A stretch of DNA of 64,000 bases from Tepidamorphus gemmatus (GCF_004346195.1 NZ_SMAK01000010.1:62001-126000), one strand, 5' to 3'; numbered from the stretch's first letter, positions 25,408 through 35,185 are shown. Notes: a model not told the origin generated them from the letters alone. Made by a program: numbers and translations.

Positions 25408-26841
25408 ATGGTCTTCTCCTCCATCGAGTTCCTGTTCTTCTTCTTGCCGGCGGCGGTCGGCGTCTACTTTCTCGTCCCGATCGCCGGGCGCAATCTGGTC
25501 CTGCTTGCCGCCAGTCTGATCTTCTATCTGTGGGGATCGGGCGCGCTCGTCCTGATCCTGCTCGTCTCGATCCTCGTCAACTACGGCCTCGGGGCGCTGG
25601 TGGGACGTGCGACGGCTGCCGGCGACCGGAGGCTGGCCGGCCTATCGATTGCGGCGGCGGTGCTGGCGAACCTCGCCATCCTCGGCTACTTCAAGTACGC
25701 GAACTTCATCGTCCTGCAGATCAACGCCGTCGGCGACCAGATCGGCCTCGGCACCATCGCCTGGGACGGCGTGGTGCTGCCGATCGGGATTTCGTTCTAC
25801 ACGTTCCAGGCGATGTCCTACGTCTTCGATGTCGCCCGGGGCGCGGCGCGGCCGGCGCGCAGCCTGCTCGACTTCGCGCTCTACGTCTCGATGTTCCCGC
25901 AGCTGGTCGCTGGTCCGATCGTGCGCTATGCCGCGGTGGCGAAGGAACTGCGCCAGCGCAGCACGCGGCTCGACGACTTCGCCGAAGGCGCGCAGCGCTT
26001 CGCGCTGGGACTCATCAAGAAGGTGGTGATCGCCGATTCCCTCGCGCCCATGGCCGATGCCGCCTTCGCCTCTTCCGGAGCCGATCTGACCTTCGCCACC
26101 GCATGGATCGGACTCGTCGCCTACACGATCCAGATCTATTTCGACTTCTCCGGCTATTCCGACATGGCGATCGGGCTCGGCCGGGTCCTCGGCTTCCGGT
26201 TCCCCGAGAACTTCGATCGGCCCTATTCCGCGCATTCGATCACCGAGTTCTGGCGGCGCTGGCACATGAGCCTGTCGAGCTGGTTTCGCGACTACGTGTA
26301 CGTGCCGCTCGGCGGCAACCGTCTGGGCACGACGCGGACCTATCTGAACCTCTGGCTGGTGTTCCTGATCACCGGCCTGTGGCACGGTGCGGCCTGGACC
26401 TTCGTGGCCTGGGGAGCCTGGCACGGCATGCTGCTGGCGATCGAGCGCGCGACCGGCTGGCGGGAGAAGCGCTTCACCAGCCTGCCGGCGGTGATCGGCG
26501 CGCGGGCGCTGACGCTGCTGCTGGTGATGATGGGCTGGGTCCTGTTCCGCGCCGAGAACCTGCCGGCCGCCTGGGCCTATTTCACCGCGCTGGCGAGTCC
26601 GGATCTGACCGGGATGTCGGACCCGATGGTGCGGGCAAGCGGCAACCGCGCGCTGCTGACGCTGGGACTGGCGTCGCTCGTCTTCCTGCTGCCGCGACGC
26701 TTCCGCATGCCGGATGCGTTGATGCGCGACGATGTTGCCGGCAAGACGGCGCGAACGCTGGTGCTGATCATCGGTTACCCCTATGCGCTGGTGCTGGTGG
26801 TAGCCGGCGCGTTCACCGCCTTCATCTACTTCCAGTTCTGA
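25408..26841 (+). CDS. MBOAT-family polysaccharide O-acyltransferase (AlgI-like)
   Basis: 477-residue polytopic membrane protein. It carries the MBOAT signatures FWRRWHMSLSSWFRDYVY (281-298) and LWHGAAWTFVAWGAWHG (324-340), with the candidate catalytic His326 and a second His339. AlgI-like proteins move acyl, usually acetyl, groups across the membrane for O-acetylation of exported glycans. An AlgX/AlgJ-like partner starts 13 bp downstream, which is the usual pairing. The target glycan is likely the rhamnose-containing polymer encoded nearby, by inference. Confidence 0.93.
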   Translation: MVFSSIEFLFFFLPAAVGVYFLVPIAGRNLVLLAASLIFYLWGSGALVLILLVSILVNYGLGALVGRATAAGDRRLAGLSIAAAVLANLAILGYFKYANFIVLQINAVGDQIGLGTIAWDGVVLPIGISFYTFQAMSYVFDVARGAARPARSLLDFALYVSMFPQLVAGPIVRYAAVAKELRQRSTRLDDFAEGAQRFALGLIKKVVIADSLAPMADAAFASSGADLTFATAWIGLVAYTIQIYFDFSGYSDMAIGLGRVLGFRFPENFDRPYSAHSITEFWRRWHMSLSSWFRDYVYVPLGGNRLGTTRTYLNLWLVFLITGLWHGAAWTFVAWGAWHGMLLAIERATGWREKRFTSLPAVIGARALTLLLVMMGWVLFRAENLPAAWAYFTALASPDLTGMSDPMVRASGNRALLTLGLASLVFLLPRRFRMPDALMRDDVAGKTARTLVLIIGYPYALVLVVAGAFTAFIYFQF

Positions 26842-26854
26842 GGTCAGCGAGCCG

Positions 26855-28018
26855 ATGCGCCGTCACGAGAAGATCCTCGCCGCCGCGATCGTCGCCCTGC
26901 CGCTGGCACTCGGCTTGCTCGGCGCGCCGCTGACCCGCGCCGACACGGCCGACCTCAACCGGCTCCCGACCAGGTTCCCGGAGATCCGGCTGTCGGCGAT
27001 GCTGGATGCCGAAACCTACGCGGACATCGGCGCCTGGCTGCGCGATCGCATGCCGCTCAGGGCGAAGATCCGAACGCTGGAGGCGAAGTTCAATCGCGGC
27101 GTGTTCCGGGATGTGGACGATCCGGCCATCCTGCAGGGCAAGAACGGCTGGCTCTACTTCGATCCGGCAATCTCGCTGGGCCTGCGGCACGACTTCGATC
27201 CGGCCGACGTGCGGGCCGGGATCCTGCGGCTGAAGCAGGAGGTCGAGGCCGCCGGCAAGACCTTCCTGTTCGCGATTGCGCCGCACAAGGAGACGATCTA
27301 TCCGCAGAACCTGATGGATCGCGACCGGCGCCGGCAGGAGATCGTGCGCGAGCGGCTCGAATCGTTCCGGGAGCTGATGCGGCGCGAGCCGGTGGACGGG
27401 TTCATCGATGCCTGGGACGAGTTGGAGGCTGCCGCGGCGGCCTCGCCGACGCCGCTCTACTATCCCCGCGATACCCACTGGTCGCCGGTCGGCGCCATCG
27501 AGATGAGCCGGCTGGTGGTGAAGGCGCTGGCGCCGGACATGCCGTTCAACCTCAACCCGAAGCTCGGCCGGCCCCGACCCTACACGCCCGATCTCGTCCA
27601 GTATTCCGGTCTGAACGAGACCGAGATGTTTCCCGCCATCGAGTTCTTCCGTCCCGGCGTGACGTGGAAACGGGCGGGCGACGAGATGGGCAGCCGAACC
27701 CGTACCGTCCGGTTCCTTTCGCGCTCCACGCGCAAGGCGTCGCCGCTGCTGGCGCAGAAGCTCGTCGTCATCACCGACTCCTACGGCATGGCGATGCCGC
27801 ATTCGCTGCGTCCGTTCTTCCGGGAATCAACCTTCATCATGGTCGGCTCGGGTTACACGGAACTCGCGCGCAGGGCGCTCGCTGCCGCCGACGTGGTGCT
27901 GTTCATCCGCGTCGAGCGGTTCATGTACGATATCTCCTACGACCGCCCGTTCTCGACCGACAGCGTCGAGGTGCTCGACCTGCTCGGCACGCTGAGACGG
28001 AAGCCACCCGCCGTTTGA
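26855..28018 (+). CDS. AlgX/AlgJ-like SGNH-hydrolase-fold O-acetyltransferase partner
   Basis: 387 residues. There is an N-terminal membrane anchor or signal (8-28), then an SGNH-like domain in the circularly arranged AlgX/AlgJ order: YYPRDTHWSPVG with Asp206 and His208, and later VVITDSYG with Ser309. GKNGWLYFD (95-103) is the family's early motif. These proteins take the acetyl group delivered by the MBOAT partner and attach it to the polymer in the periplasm. It is co-directional with the MBOAT gene at 13 bp. Confidence 0.9.
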   Translation: MRRHEKILAAAIVALPLALGLLGAPLTRADTADLNRLPTRFPEIRLSAMLDAETYADIGAWLRDRMPLRAKIRTLEAKFNRGVFRDVDDPAILQGKNGWLYFDPAISLGLRHDFDPADVRAGILRLKQEVEAAGKTFLFAIAPHKETIYPQNLMDRDRRRQEIVRERLESFRELMRREPVDGFIDAWDELEAAAAASPTPLYYPRDTHWSPVGAIEMSRLVVKALAPDMPFNLNPKLGRPRPYTPDLVQYSGLNETEMFPAIEFFRPGVTWKRAGDEMGSRTRTVRFLSRSTRKASPLLAQKLVVITDSYGMAMPHSLRPFFRESTFIMVGSGYTELARRALAAADVVLFIRVERFMYDISYDRPFSTDSVEVLDLLGTLRRKPPAV

Positions 28019-28144
28019 CCGGCGATCGCGCACCGGATAGTGGAGCACTGCGCGGGGCCGGGGTGGCGGCGCCGCGGCGGTTTGCCATCCACGCCACGCC
28101 GCGGGGCGCGACCGACCGACACACGCAGACAGGCAGGACGGACA

Positions 28145-29020
28145 ATGAAGGGCATCATTCTGGCGGGGGGCAGCGGCACCCGGCTGCACCCTCTGACCTA
28201 TTCGCTGAGCAAGCAGCTGCTTCCCGTCTACGACAAGCCGATGATCTACTATCCGCTGTCGGTCCTGATGCTCGCCGGGATCCGCGACATCCTGGTGATC
28301 TCGACGCCGGAGCACCTGCCGCTGTTCGAGGCGCTGCTGTCGACGGGCGAGCAATGGGGCATCAACCTCAGCTACGCCGTCCAACCGAAGCCGGAAGGTC
28401 TGGCGCAGGCCTTCATAATCGGAGCGGACTTCATCGGCGCGGATTCGTGCGCGCTCATCCTCGGCGACAACATCTTCTACGGCCACGGCCTGCAGGAGCA
28501 GCTCGAACTGGCGGTCGCCCGCCAGCAGGGGGCGACTGTCTTTGCCTACCAGGTTGTCGATCCGGAACGCTACGGCGTGGTCGAGTTCGACCGCGACGGG
28601 CGCGCCATCTCGATCGAGGAGAAACCGCAGCAGCCGCGCTCCGACTGGGCGGTGACCGGCCTGTACTTCTACGACAACGACGTCGTCGCCATCGCCCGCG
28701 ACGTAAAGCCGTCGGCGCGCGGCGAACTGGAGATCACCACGGTCAACCAGACCTATCTCGAGCGCGGCCGGCTGAGCGTCGAACGCCTCGGACGTGGCTA
28801 TGCCTGGCTCGATACAGGCACGCACGACTCACTGCTCGAGGCCGCCTCGTTCATCCAGACCATCGAGCGGCGTCAGGGTCTGAAGATCGCCTGTCCGGAG
28901 GAAATCGCCTTCCTCAAGGGCTTCATCGACCGCGCGGCACTGACGGCCGCCGGCGAAAAGCTCGCCAAGACCGAGTACGGCCAGTATCTGCTGCGCCTTG
29001 CGGCGCGCAGCGCCCCGTAA
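28145..29020 (+). CDS. rmlA: Glucose-1-phosphate thymidylyltransferase
   Basis: 291 residues, the normal RmlA length. It makes dTDP-glucose from glucose-1-phosphate and dTTP, the first step to dTDP-L-rhamnose. [18 protein letters not shown] contains the nucleotide-binding signature, with [20 protein letters not shown] and [20 protein letters not shown] as further RmlA hallmarks. The ATG at 28145 follows GGCAGGACGG. It is separated from rmlB/C/D, which are on the opposite strand and convergent. Confidence 0.96.
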   Translation: MKGIILAGGSGTRLHPLTYSLSKQLLPVYDKPMIYYPLSVLMLAGIRDILVISTPEHLPLFEALLSTGEQWGINLSYAVQPKPEGLAQAFIIGADFIGADSCALILGDNIFYGHGLQEQLELAVARQQGATVFAYQVVDPERYGVVEFDRDGRAISIEEKPQQPRSDWAVTGLYFYDNDVVAIARDVKPSARGELEITTVNQTYLERGRLSVERLGRGYAWLDTGTHDSLLEAASFIQTIERRQGLKIACPEEIAFLKGFIDRAALTAAGEKLAKTEYGQYLLRLAARSAP

Positions 29021-29058
29021 CCGCTGGCGCGATGCCGGCGACGCAGTCGCGCGGCAGA

Positions 29059-29952
29059 TCAGATCTCGCCCAGCAGGTCGGCGACCACACCTTCCAGGGT
29101 CGCCTGCCAGTCCGGCCGGCCGATCCCCCAGACCTGCTCGATGCGGCTGCAGTCCAGCGCCGAGTTCGCTGGACGCGGGGCCGGCGTCGGATAGGCCGAC
29201 GAGGGGATCGGCGACAGCCGCGGCGCGGCATAGCCGTGTCGGGCCGCCACCGCGAAGATCGCCCTGGCGAAGCCGAACCAGGTCACCGTCGGCGCGCCGG
29301 CATAGTGAAAGGTGCCGAAGCCGTCGGCGCGCCCGTCCAGCAATTCGGTGGCTATCCGTGCACAGGCCGAGGCGATGGCGTTGGCTGGCGTCGGCCCGCC
29401 GCGCTGGTCGTCGACGATGGCGAGCGCGTCGCGCTCGCGTCCGAGGCGCAGCATGGTGCGGACGAAGTTGTGCCCGTGGCCCGCAAAGACCCAGGCCGTC
29501 CTGAGGATCACGTGCTGGGGGCAAGCGGCGCGGATCAGCGCCTCGCCCTCCGCCTTGGTGCGGCCGTAGACGCCGAGCGGGGCGACCGGATCGTCCTCGT
29601 GCCAGGGATCCTGCCGGCGGCCGTCGAAGACGTAGTCGGTGGACAGATGGATCAGCGCGATGCCCGCGCCTGCGCAGATCTCCGCCAGCCGGCCTGGCCC
29701 CAGCGCATTGAGGGCACGGGCAGCCTCGCCGTCGCGCTCAGCCCGGTCCACCGCCGTGTAGGCTGCGGCGTTGATGACCAGCGCCGGCGCGGCACGCTCC
29801 AGAACCGGACTGATCGAACCGGGCGCTGCGAGATCGAACCCGTCGGCGCGGCCGAGCGCCATCACGGGGCGTCCGGCGATCTCCCGCAGCCGGACGAGCT
29901 CGGTCGCGACCTGGCCGGATCGGCCGACGACGAGGATGGGAGCGGCGGCCAT
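29059..29952 (-). CDS. rmlD: dTDP-4-dehydrorhamnose reductase
   Basis: 297-residue extended SDR that performs the last step of dTDP-L-rhamnose synthesis with NAD(P)H. The N-terminal nucleotide motif reads GRSGQVA (10-16), a common RmlD variant of GxxGQxG. The active site is seen in LSTDYVFDG and YGRTKAEGE (Tyr and Lys). It is last in the wzm-wzt-rmlC-rmlB-rmlD transcript, 16 bp after rmlB. Confidence 0.95.
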   Translation of the reverse strand: MAAAPILVVGRSGQVATELVRLREIAGRPVMALGRADGFDLAAPGSISPVLERAAPALVINAAAYTAVDRAERDGEAARALNALGPGRLAEICAGAGIALIHLSTDYVFDGRRQDPWHEDDPVAPLGVYGRTKAEGEALIRAACPQHVILRTAWVFAGHGHNFVRTMLRLGRERDALAIVDDQRGGPTPANAIASACARIATELLDGRADGFGTFHYAGAPTVTWFGFARAIFAVAARHGYAAPRLSPIPSSAYPTPAPRPANSALDCSRIEQVWGIGRPDWQATLEGVVADLLGEI

Positions 29953-29968
29953 CGACCCGCACCGCCGC

Positions 29969-31030
29969 TCAGCCGGCCTTCAGGCCGAGGCGCTCGCCGG
30001 CGTAGCGTCCCTCACGGATAGGCCGCCACCAGCGCTCGTTGTCGAGATACCAGTCGACGGTCGCCGCCAGTCCGCTCTCGAAGGTCTGCGTGGGCGCCCA
30101 GCCGAGTTCTCGCGCGATCTTGGACGCGTCGATGGCGTAGCGCAGATCATGACCGGGACGATCGGCGACGAAGGTGATCAGATCGCGGCGCGAACCGCCG
30201 CCGCGGCGCGGCCGGCGTGCGTCGACCAGATCGCACACCGCCTCGACCACCTCGAGGTTGGTACGCTCCGCATTGCCGCCAATATTGTAGGATTCGCCCA
30301 GCCGCCCCCGTGTCAGCACCAGTTCGAGGGCGCGGGCATGGTCCTCGACGAACAGCCAGTCGCGCACGTTGGCGCCGTTGCCGTAGACCGGCAGCGGCTT
30401 GTCGTGCAGCGCATTGAGGATCATCAGCGGCACCAGCTTCTCGGGGAAGTGATAGGGGCCGTAGTTGTTGGAGCAGTTCGACAGGACGACCGGCAGGCCA
30501 TAGGTGTGCCACCAGGCGATGACGAGGTGATCAGAGGCGGCCTTGGAGGCCGAATAGGGCGAGGACGGCGCATAGGGTGTCTGCTCGGTGAATCGGCCGG
30601 AGTCGAGCGGTAGCGAGCCGTACACCTCGTCGGTCGAGACATGATGGAACCGGAACGCCGCCCTGCGGTCGGCCGGAAGGCCGCTCCAGTACTCGCGGGC
30701 CGCCTCCAGGAGCTGGTAGGTGCCGACGATATTGGTCTCGATGAAGGCGGCAGGACCATCGATCGAGCGGTCGACATGGCTTTCGGCGGCCAGATGCATG
30801 ACCGCGTCGATATCGGCCTCGCGCATCAGCGCCAGCATTGCCTCGCGATTGCAGATGTCGAGCCGGACGAAGCGATAGCGCGGATCGTCCGCCACCGGCT
30901 CGAGCGAGGACAGGTTGGCCGCGTAGGTCAGCTTGTCGACATTGACGACCGAGTGGCCGGTGTTGCGGATCAGATGGCGGCAGACCGCTGAACCGATGAA
31001 CCCCGCCCCGCCGGTGACCAGTATCCGCAT
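29969..31030 (-). CDS. rmlB: dTDP-glucose 4,6-dehydratase
   Basis: 353 residues, full length. It is an NAD-dependent extended SDR that converts dTDP-glucose to the 4-keto-6-deoxy intermediate. Motifs are GGAGFIGS near the start, [28 protein letters not shown], and [12 protein letters not shown] with the active-site Tyr and Lys. Three bases separate it from rmlC upstream, so the two are tightly coupled. Confidence 0.96.
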   Translation of the reverse strand: MRILVTGGAGFIGSAVCRHLIRNTGHSVVNVDKLTYAANLSSLEPVADDPRYRFVRLDICNREAMLALMREADIDAVMHLAAESHVDRSIDGPAAFIETNIVGTYQLLEAAREYWSGLPADRRAAFRFHHVSTDEVYGSLPLDSGRFTEQTPYAPSSPYSASKAASDHLVIAWWHTYGLPVVLSNCSNNYGPYHFPEKLVPLMILNALHDKPLPVYGNGANVRDWLFVEDHARALELVLTRGRLGESYNIGGNAERTNLEVVEAVCDLVDARRPRRGGGSRRDLITFVADRPGHDLRYAIDASKIARELGWAPTQTFESGLAATVDWYLDNERWWRPIREGRYAGERLGLKAG

Positions 31031-31033
31031 CGC

Positions 31034-31606
31034 TCACGCCTCATGATAGCCGAAATAGTCCGGCAGGTCGGACAGGACGGGATGGCGGCGATCCTTGTCG
31101 GACAGCACCGCCTCGGCCGGCGCCACTGGCCAGGCAATCCCGAGCGCCGGATCGTCAAAGGCGAGCCCGAGATCGTGATCCGGCGCGTAGTAGTCGGTCA
31201 CCTTGTATTGGACCTCGGTATCCGGCTCAAGCGTACAGAAGCCGTGCGCGAAGCCCGGCGGGATCCACAGCTGGCGCCAGTTCTGCGCAGACAGTTCCAC
31301 CGCCACGTGGCGGCCGAAGGTCGGCGAGCCGCGCCGGATGTCCACCGCCACGTCGAGAACAGCGCCGCGGGTCACACGCACGAGCTTCCCCTGGGCATGG
31401 GGCGGAATCTGGAAATGCAGGCCGCGAATGACGCCGCGCTGCGCGGACATCGAATGATTGTCCTGCACGAAGTCGTGTCCGATGCCGGTCGCCTCGGCGA
31501 AGCCGCGACGGCTCCAGGTCTCGGAGAAGAAGCCACGGTGGTCGCCGAAGCGCTTCGGCTCGAGGATCAGGATCTCGGGAATGGCCGTCCGCTCGATTGT
31601 CAGCAC
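31034..31606 (-). CDS. rmlC: dTDP-4-dehydrorhamnose 3,5-epimerase
   Basis: 190-residue cupin. Hallmarks are FFSETWS near 28-34, QDNHSMSAQRGVIRGLHFQ with the catalytic His, KLVRVTRGAVLDVAVDIR, WIPPGFAHGF, and YKVTDYYAPDHDLGLAFDDP. It epimerises the 4-keto sugar at C3 and C5. It lies between wzt and rmlB in the same transcript. Confidence 0.96.
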   Translation of the reverse strand: MLTIERTAIPEILILEPKRFGDHRGFFSETWSRRGFAEATGIGHDFVQDNHSMSAQRGVIRGLHFQIPPHAQGKLVRVTRGAVLDVAVDIRRGSPTFGRHVAVELSAQNWRQLWIPPGFAHGFCTLEPDTEVQYKVTDYYAPDHDLGLAFDDPALGIAWPVAPAEAVLSDKDRRHPVLSDLPDYFGYHEA

Positions 31607-31622
31607 CGGTCGATCGCCTCGT

Positions 31623-32405
31623 TCAGGAGAAGGATTCGTCTACCAGATCGGGCGCCGGCCCGGTCTCTTCCTCATAGGCGGCGAGCACCTCCTTCGGCGA
31701 GCCTTCCATGCGTGTCACCCCCTTGTCGATCCAGATGACCCTGTCGCACAGCTTCCGGTGGGTGGCAGGGTTGTGCGAGACCAGTACAACGGTCCGGTGT
31801 TTCGATGTGATGAGATCGCGGATCGTCGTTGCGGCCTTCTGACGGAAGGAGCGGTCACCGGCCGACAGGACCTCGTCCATCAGCAGGACGTCGGGAACGA
31901 GATGCACGGTGGCCGAGAAGCCGAGCCGCGAGCGCATGCCGGCCGAATAGGTGAAGATCGGCTCATCGATCTTGTCGCCGAGCTCGGAGAACTCGATGAT
32001 GTCGGGCATCCGGGCGCGGATCTCCGCTGCCGGAAAGCCGCGCAGCATGCCGTTCAGCATGATGTTCTCGCGGCCGGTGAGATAGCGCTGGAACCCGGAC
32101 TGCGGGGAGAGGATCGCCGCATCGAGGTCACCGCGACGCACCGTGCCGCGATCGGCGTCGATCACTCCGGCGAGAACCATCAGCAGGGTCGACTTGCCGA
32201 CGCCGTTGCGTCCGATGATCCCCAGCGTCTCGCCGCGATAGACCTCGAGCGTGACGTCCTTGAGCGCCCAGACACCGGCGCGCGAGAACGGCCCGGCCTT
32301 CTTGGAGCGATAGCGCACGCCGACATTTTCGAGCCGGATCACCACCTCCGTGCGGTCCGCTGCCGCTGGCACCTGGTCGAGCCGCGCGATGTCGCTCACG
32401 GTCAT
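31623..32405 (-). CDS. wzt: ABC polysaccharide exporter, ATP-binding protein (Wzt-like)
   Basis: 260 residues. Walker A is GRNGVGKS at 65-72, the ABC signature is the variant YSAGM at 153-157, and Walker B is VLLMDE at 173-178. These are the features of the KpsT/Wzt group of ABC exporters. It has only the nucleotide-binding domain; the C-terminal glycan-binding domain of O9a-type Wzt is absent. The start overlaps the permease stop by four bases. Confidence 0.92.
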   Translation of the reverse strand: MTVSDIARLDQVPAAADRTEVVIRLENVGVRYRSKKAGPFSRAGVWALKDVTLEVYRGETLGIIGRNGVGKSTLLMVLAGVIDADRGTVRRGDLDAAILSPQSGFQRYLTGRENIMLNGMLRGFPAAEIRARMPDIIEFSELGDKIDEPIFTYSAGMRSRLGFSATVHLVPDVLLMDEVLSAGDRSFRQKAATTIRDLITSKHRTVVLVSHNPATHRKLCDRVIWIDKGVTRMEGSPKEVLAAYEEETGPAPDLVDESFS

Positions 32406-33166
32406 GGCAGCACCTTCACATAGGTTCCGCGGAACCGGCGCAACAGCAGGGCCCCGACCGACACCACGAGGCCCGACAGCAGGATGATCAGCGCCAGACG
32501 GCCGAGATCAGGAACCTGATCGTGCAGGATGATCTTGCGTGCCGCGTCGAGCAGGAATGCGACGGGATTGAGGAAGAACAGCTCCTGCACCTCCGGCGCG
32601 AGCCGATCCACCGAATAGAAGATGCCGGACATGAACATCAGCGCCCGCAGGCCGAACTCGATCACCTTCTCCAGATCCGGGACGAAGGGCATGAACACGG
32701 CCAGCACGAAACCGAGCGCACTGCCCAGCGACAGCATGGCGACGAGCACCAGCGGCAGCGCGGCATAGGACGTGCCAGGATGGTAGCCGTAGATCCAGGC
32801 GCCGACCAGGAAGGCACTGAACGGGACGAGGAAGCGTACGGTGTTGGTCAGAACGGCGATCGTGGGAAACAGCGTGATCGGCAGACGCAGCGTGCGCATC
32901 AGCGAGGCGGCACCGGCAATCGAATTCGCCGACGACTGGACGCAGACGCCGAACCACCGGTACATCAGTACCCCGATCGACAGAAAGGCGATGAACTCCG
33001 GCGCCCGGGTGCGCATCAGGATGTCGAAGACGACGTAATAGACCGCCACGAAGATGATCGGGTCGATGAACCACCATGCGATCCCGAGAAACGTCCGCTG
33101 ACGCTCGGTCCTCAGATCGGCATAGATGCGATAGGCGACGAGGCGCCAGTAATGGCCGGGCGTCAT
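32402..33166 (-). CDS. wzm: ABC polysaccharide exporter, permease (Wzm-like)
   Basis: 254-residue ABC-2 type membrane protein with about six hydrophobic segments. It begins with a cytosolic RIYADLRTERQRTFLGIAWWFIDP motif typical of KpsM/Wzm permeases. With the overlapping ATPase it would export a completed, lipid-linked glycan across the inner membrane. It is first in the five-gene export and rhamnose transcript. Confidence 0.92.
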   Translation of the reverse strand: MTPGHYWRLVAYRIYADLRTERQRTFLGIAWWFIDPIIFVAVYYVVFDILMRTRAPEFIAFLSIGVLMYRWFGVCVQSSANSIAGAASLMRTLRLPITLFPTIAVLTNTVRFLVPFSAFLVGAWIYGYHPGTSYAALPLVLVAMLSLGSALGFVLAVFMPFVPDLEKVIEFGLRALMFMSGIFYSVDRLAPEVQELFFLNPVAFLLDAARKIILHDQVPDLGRLALIILLSGLVVSVGALLLRRFRGTYVKVLP

Positions 33167-33418
33167 GGCGCGGCCCGAAAGGCGTCAGCGGTTGCCTGTA
33201 TCGGCGATGTGCCCCCTGCGAGGGGTCGCAAAGCGGCGGCGGACGGGCGAACGGCAAGAGGAGATTTCATAGCGCGCTGCAGCGATGTTCTCTTCCTGCG
33301 GGGATGATCGTCGCGGGGATATCGGATAGGTCCGCCGGTGGCAAGAGCGCGGGACGGCTTGATCTGCCGTGTCGTCCATGCGACAGCCGACCGACGACCG
33401 GCATCGCAGGTAGCCGCC

Positions 33419-33655
33419 ATGAGCCATACGCCGCATGAGCTGCACGAGGAATTTCCCAAGACCGCCGACCGCATTCTTGCAGTCAAGACATCGGCCCGGC
33501 ACTTCACCCGCCGAGCGGATGCGTATCACCACCTGAACCGCGACATCCATCGTGCCGAAAGCGATATCGAGCCGAGCGGCGACGCGCATCTCGAGGAGAT
33601 GAAGAAGCAGCGGCTCACGCTCACGGACGACATCTTCGCGCGTCTCGACGCCTGA
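33419..33655 (+). CDS. YdcH/DUF465-family small protein
   Basis: 78 residues from the ATG at 33419 (MSHTPHELHEEFP). The pattern of a HELxEEFP start, a central HFxxxxDxYHxLNrxIHRxE helix and a final LKKQRLxLxDxI helix is that of the YdcH/DUF465 family of short helical hairpin proteins. Their function is not known. It lies 14 bp before the allantoinase gene and may be co-transcribed. The longer frame from 33338 lacks support. Confidence 0.88.
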   Translation: MSHTPHELHEEFPKTADRILAVKTSARHFTRRADAYHHLNRDIHRAESDIEPSGDAHLEEMKKQRLTLTDDIFARLDA

Positions 33656-33669
33656 GCGGGAGCAACGCA

Positions 33670-34590
33670 ATGGCCGGCGCCTGGACGGACTATCCGCGCG
33701 ACATGATCGGCTATGGACGGACGCCGCCGCACGCCGACTGGCCGGCCGGCGCCCGGCTCGCGGTGCAGTTCGTGATCAACTACGAGGAAGGCGGCGAGAA
33801 CTCGATCCTGCACGGCGATGCCGCCTCGGAGGCCTTCCTGTCGGAGATCGTCGGGGCAGTGCCGTGGCCAGGCCAGCGGCACATGAACATGGAATCGATC
33901 TACGAATACGGCTCGCGGGCCGGCTTCTGGCGGCTGTGGCGCATGTTCACCGCGCTCGGCCTGCCGGTGACGGTCTATGGCGTCGCCATGGCGCTTGCCC
34001 GCAATCCGGAGGCCGTCGCCGCCATGCGCGAGGCGGATTGGGAGATCGCCAGCCACGGCTACCGCTGGATCGACTACCGGGATGTCCCAGAGGACGAGGA
34101 GCGCCGGCATCTGGCGGAGGCGATCCGCCTCCACATCGAGACCACCGGCTCACGACCGCTCGGCTGGTATCTCGGCCGCTGTTCGTCGAACACGCGGCGG
34201 CTGGTGATGGAGGAGGGCGGCTTCCTCTACGACTCGGATTCCTATGCCGACGACCTGCCGTACTGGGTCGCCGGGCCGCACGGACCGCATCTGGTCATCC
34301 CCTACACGCTCGATGCCAATGACATGCGTTTCGCCACCGCGCAGGGATTCAATTCGGGCGACCAGTTCTTCGCCTATCTGAAGGACAGCTTCGACGTGCT
34401 GTACGCGGAGGGCGCGGACCGGCCGCGGATGATGTCGATCGGCCTGCATTGCCGGCTGGCCGGGCGGCCGGGCCGGGCGGCCGCGCTGGCGCGGTTCCTC
34501 GACCATGTGCTGCGCCACGAGGATGCCTGGGTCTGCCGACGCATCGACATCGCCCGCCACTGGCACGCGCGACACTTCCCGAAGGCGTGA
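33670..34590 (+). CDS. puuE: Allantoinase PuuE (polysaccharide-deacetylase fold)
   Basis: 306 residues. The opening DYPRDMIGYGRTPPHADWP and the stretch VQFVINYEEGGENSILHGDAASE are characteristic of the metal-independent allantoinase PuuE, which opens the allantoin ring in purine breakdown. The NodB-like core shows IASHGYRWIDY. No other ureide gene is in the window, so the pathway context is missing. It follows the YdcH-like gene by 14 bp. Confidence 0.9.
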   Translation: MAGAWTDYPRDMIGYGRTPPHADWPAGARLAVQFVINYEEGGENSILHGDAASEAFLSEIVGAVPWPGQRHMNMESIYEYGSRAGFWRLWRMFTALGLPVTVYGVAMALARNPEAVAAMREADWEIASHGYRWIDYRDVPEDEERRHLAEAIRLHIETTGSRPLGWYLGRCSSNTRRLVMEEGGFLYDSDSYADDLPYWVAGPHGPHLVIPYTLDANDMRFATAQGFNSGDQFFAYLKDSFDVLYAEGADRPRMMSIGLHCRLAGRPGRAAALARFLDHVLRHEDAWVCRRIDIARHWHARHFPKA

Positions 34591-34741
34591 ACCGGGGCCG
34601 GTGCATCGGCCTTGCAGCGCGCCGGGCGATCTGTCGAGCAGCCCGGCTGTCGGGCGACCCGGGCGTCGGGGCCCGGCAGCCCGACCGTCCAGCCGTGAGC
34701 AGACCCGCCATGCCCCCGGACAATCTGCCAGGACGCCACAG

Positions 34742-35185
34742 CTAGCGGGGCCGATCCGGCGGCAGCACCACATCCTCGACCATGCCCTCCAGCCAGGAGC
34801 GGTTCGACTGGCCGGTACGGCGGGCGACGGCACCCTGGGCGACGGGACTGCCCTCGAGCCTGGGATAATCGGGAATCTCACGCTCGAGGGCGGACTGCCA
34901 GCCTTCCCAGCTGCGCAGCTCGGTCAGGTCGATCCTGTCGATCCGCATCGGCTCGACGAGTACCGAGAAGAACAGCATGCCGGAGCCGAGATAGACGAGC
35001 GCCACCGACTTCTCGCCGAGCTCGCCCAGCCCCCGCCGCGTCCAGAACAGATAGCCGGCGATCAGGTTGAGCACGAACAGGTAGGCCAGCATCGGCGCGC
35101 CGCCGACGCTCGCCTGCAAGACGGTCGGAACGACGACCAGCAGCGTGAACAGCCAGATCGCAACGCCCATCTGTATCCCGGTCAT
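34742..35185 (-). CDS. Small membrane protein of unknown function
   Basis: 147 residues with three predicted hydrophobic segments (VAIWLFTLLVVVPTVL, PMLAYLFVLNLIAGYLFW, KSVALVYLGSGMLFFSVLV) and a soluble C-terminal tail rich in charged residues. The ATG at 35185 is preferred to 35287, since the extra residues are basic and unlike a normal start; 35170 is another option. No family is recognised. It is convergent with puuE. Confidence 0.65.
   Translation of the reverse strand: MTGIQMGVAIWLFTLLVVVPTVLQASVGGAPMLAYLFVLNLIAGYLFWTRRGLGELGEKSVALVYLGSGMLFFSVLVEPMRIDRIDLTELRSWEGWQSALEREIPDYPRLEGSPVAQGAVARRTGQSNRSWLEGMVEDVVLPPDRPR

Noticed and set aside
24312-26933. Plus-strand open frame of 873 codons across cysNC and the MBOAT gene
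   Set aside because: It runs in a different frame through two clear genes and reads as an arginine-rich shadow.
27664-30021. 785-codon plus-strand open frame over the AlgX-like gene, rmlA and rmlD
   Set aside because: Shadow frame. rmlA and the AlgX-like gene use another frame on the same strand, and rmlD uses the opposite strand.
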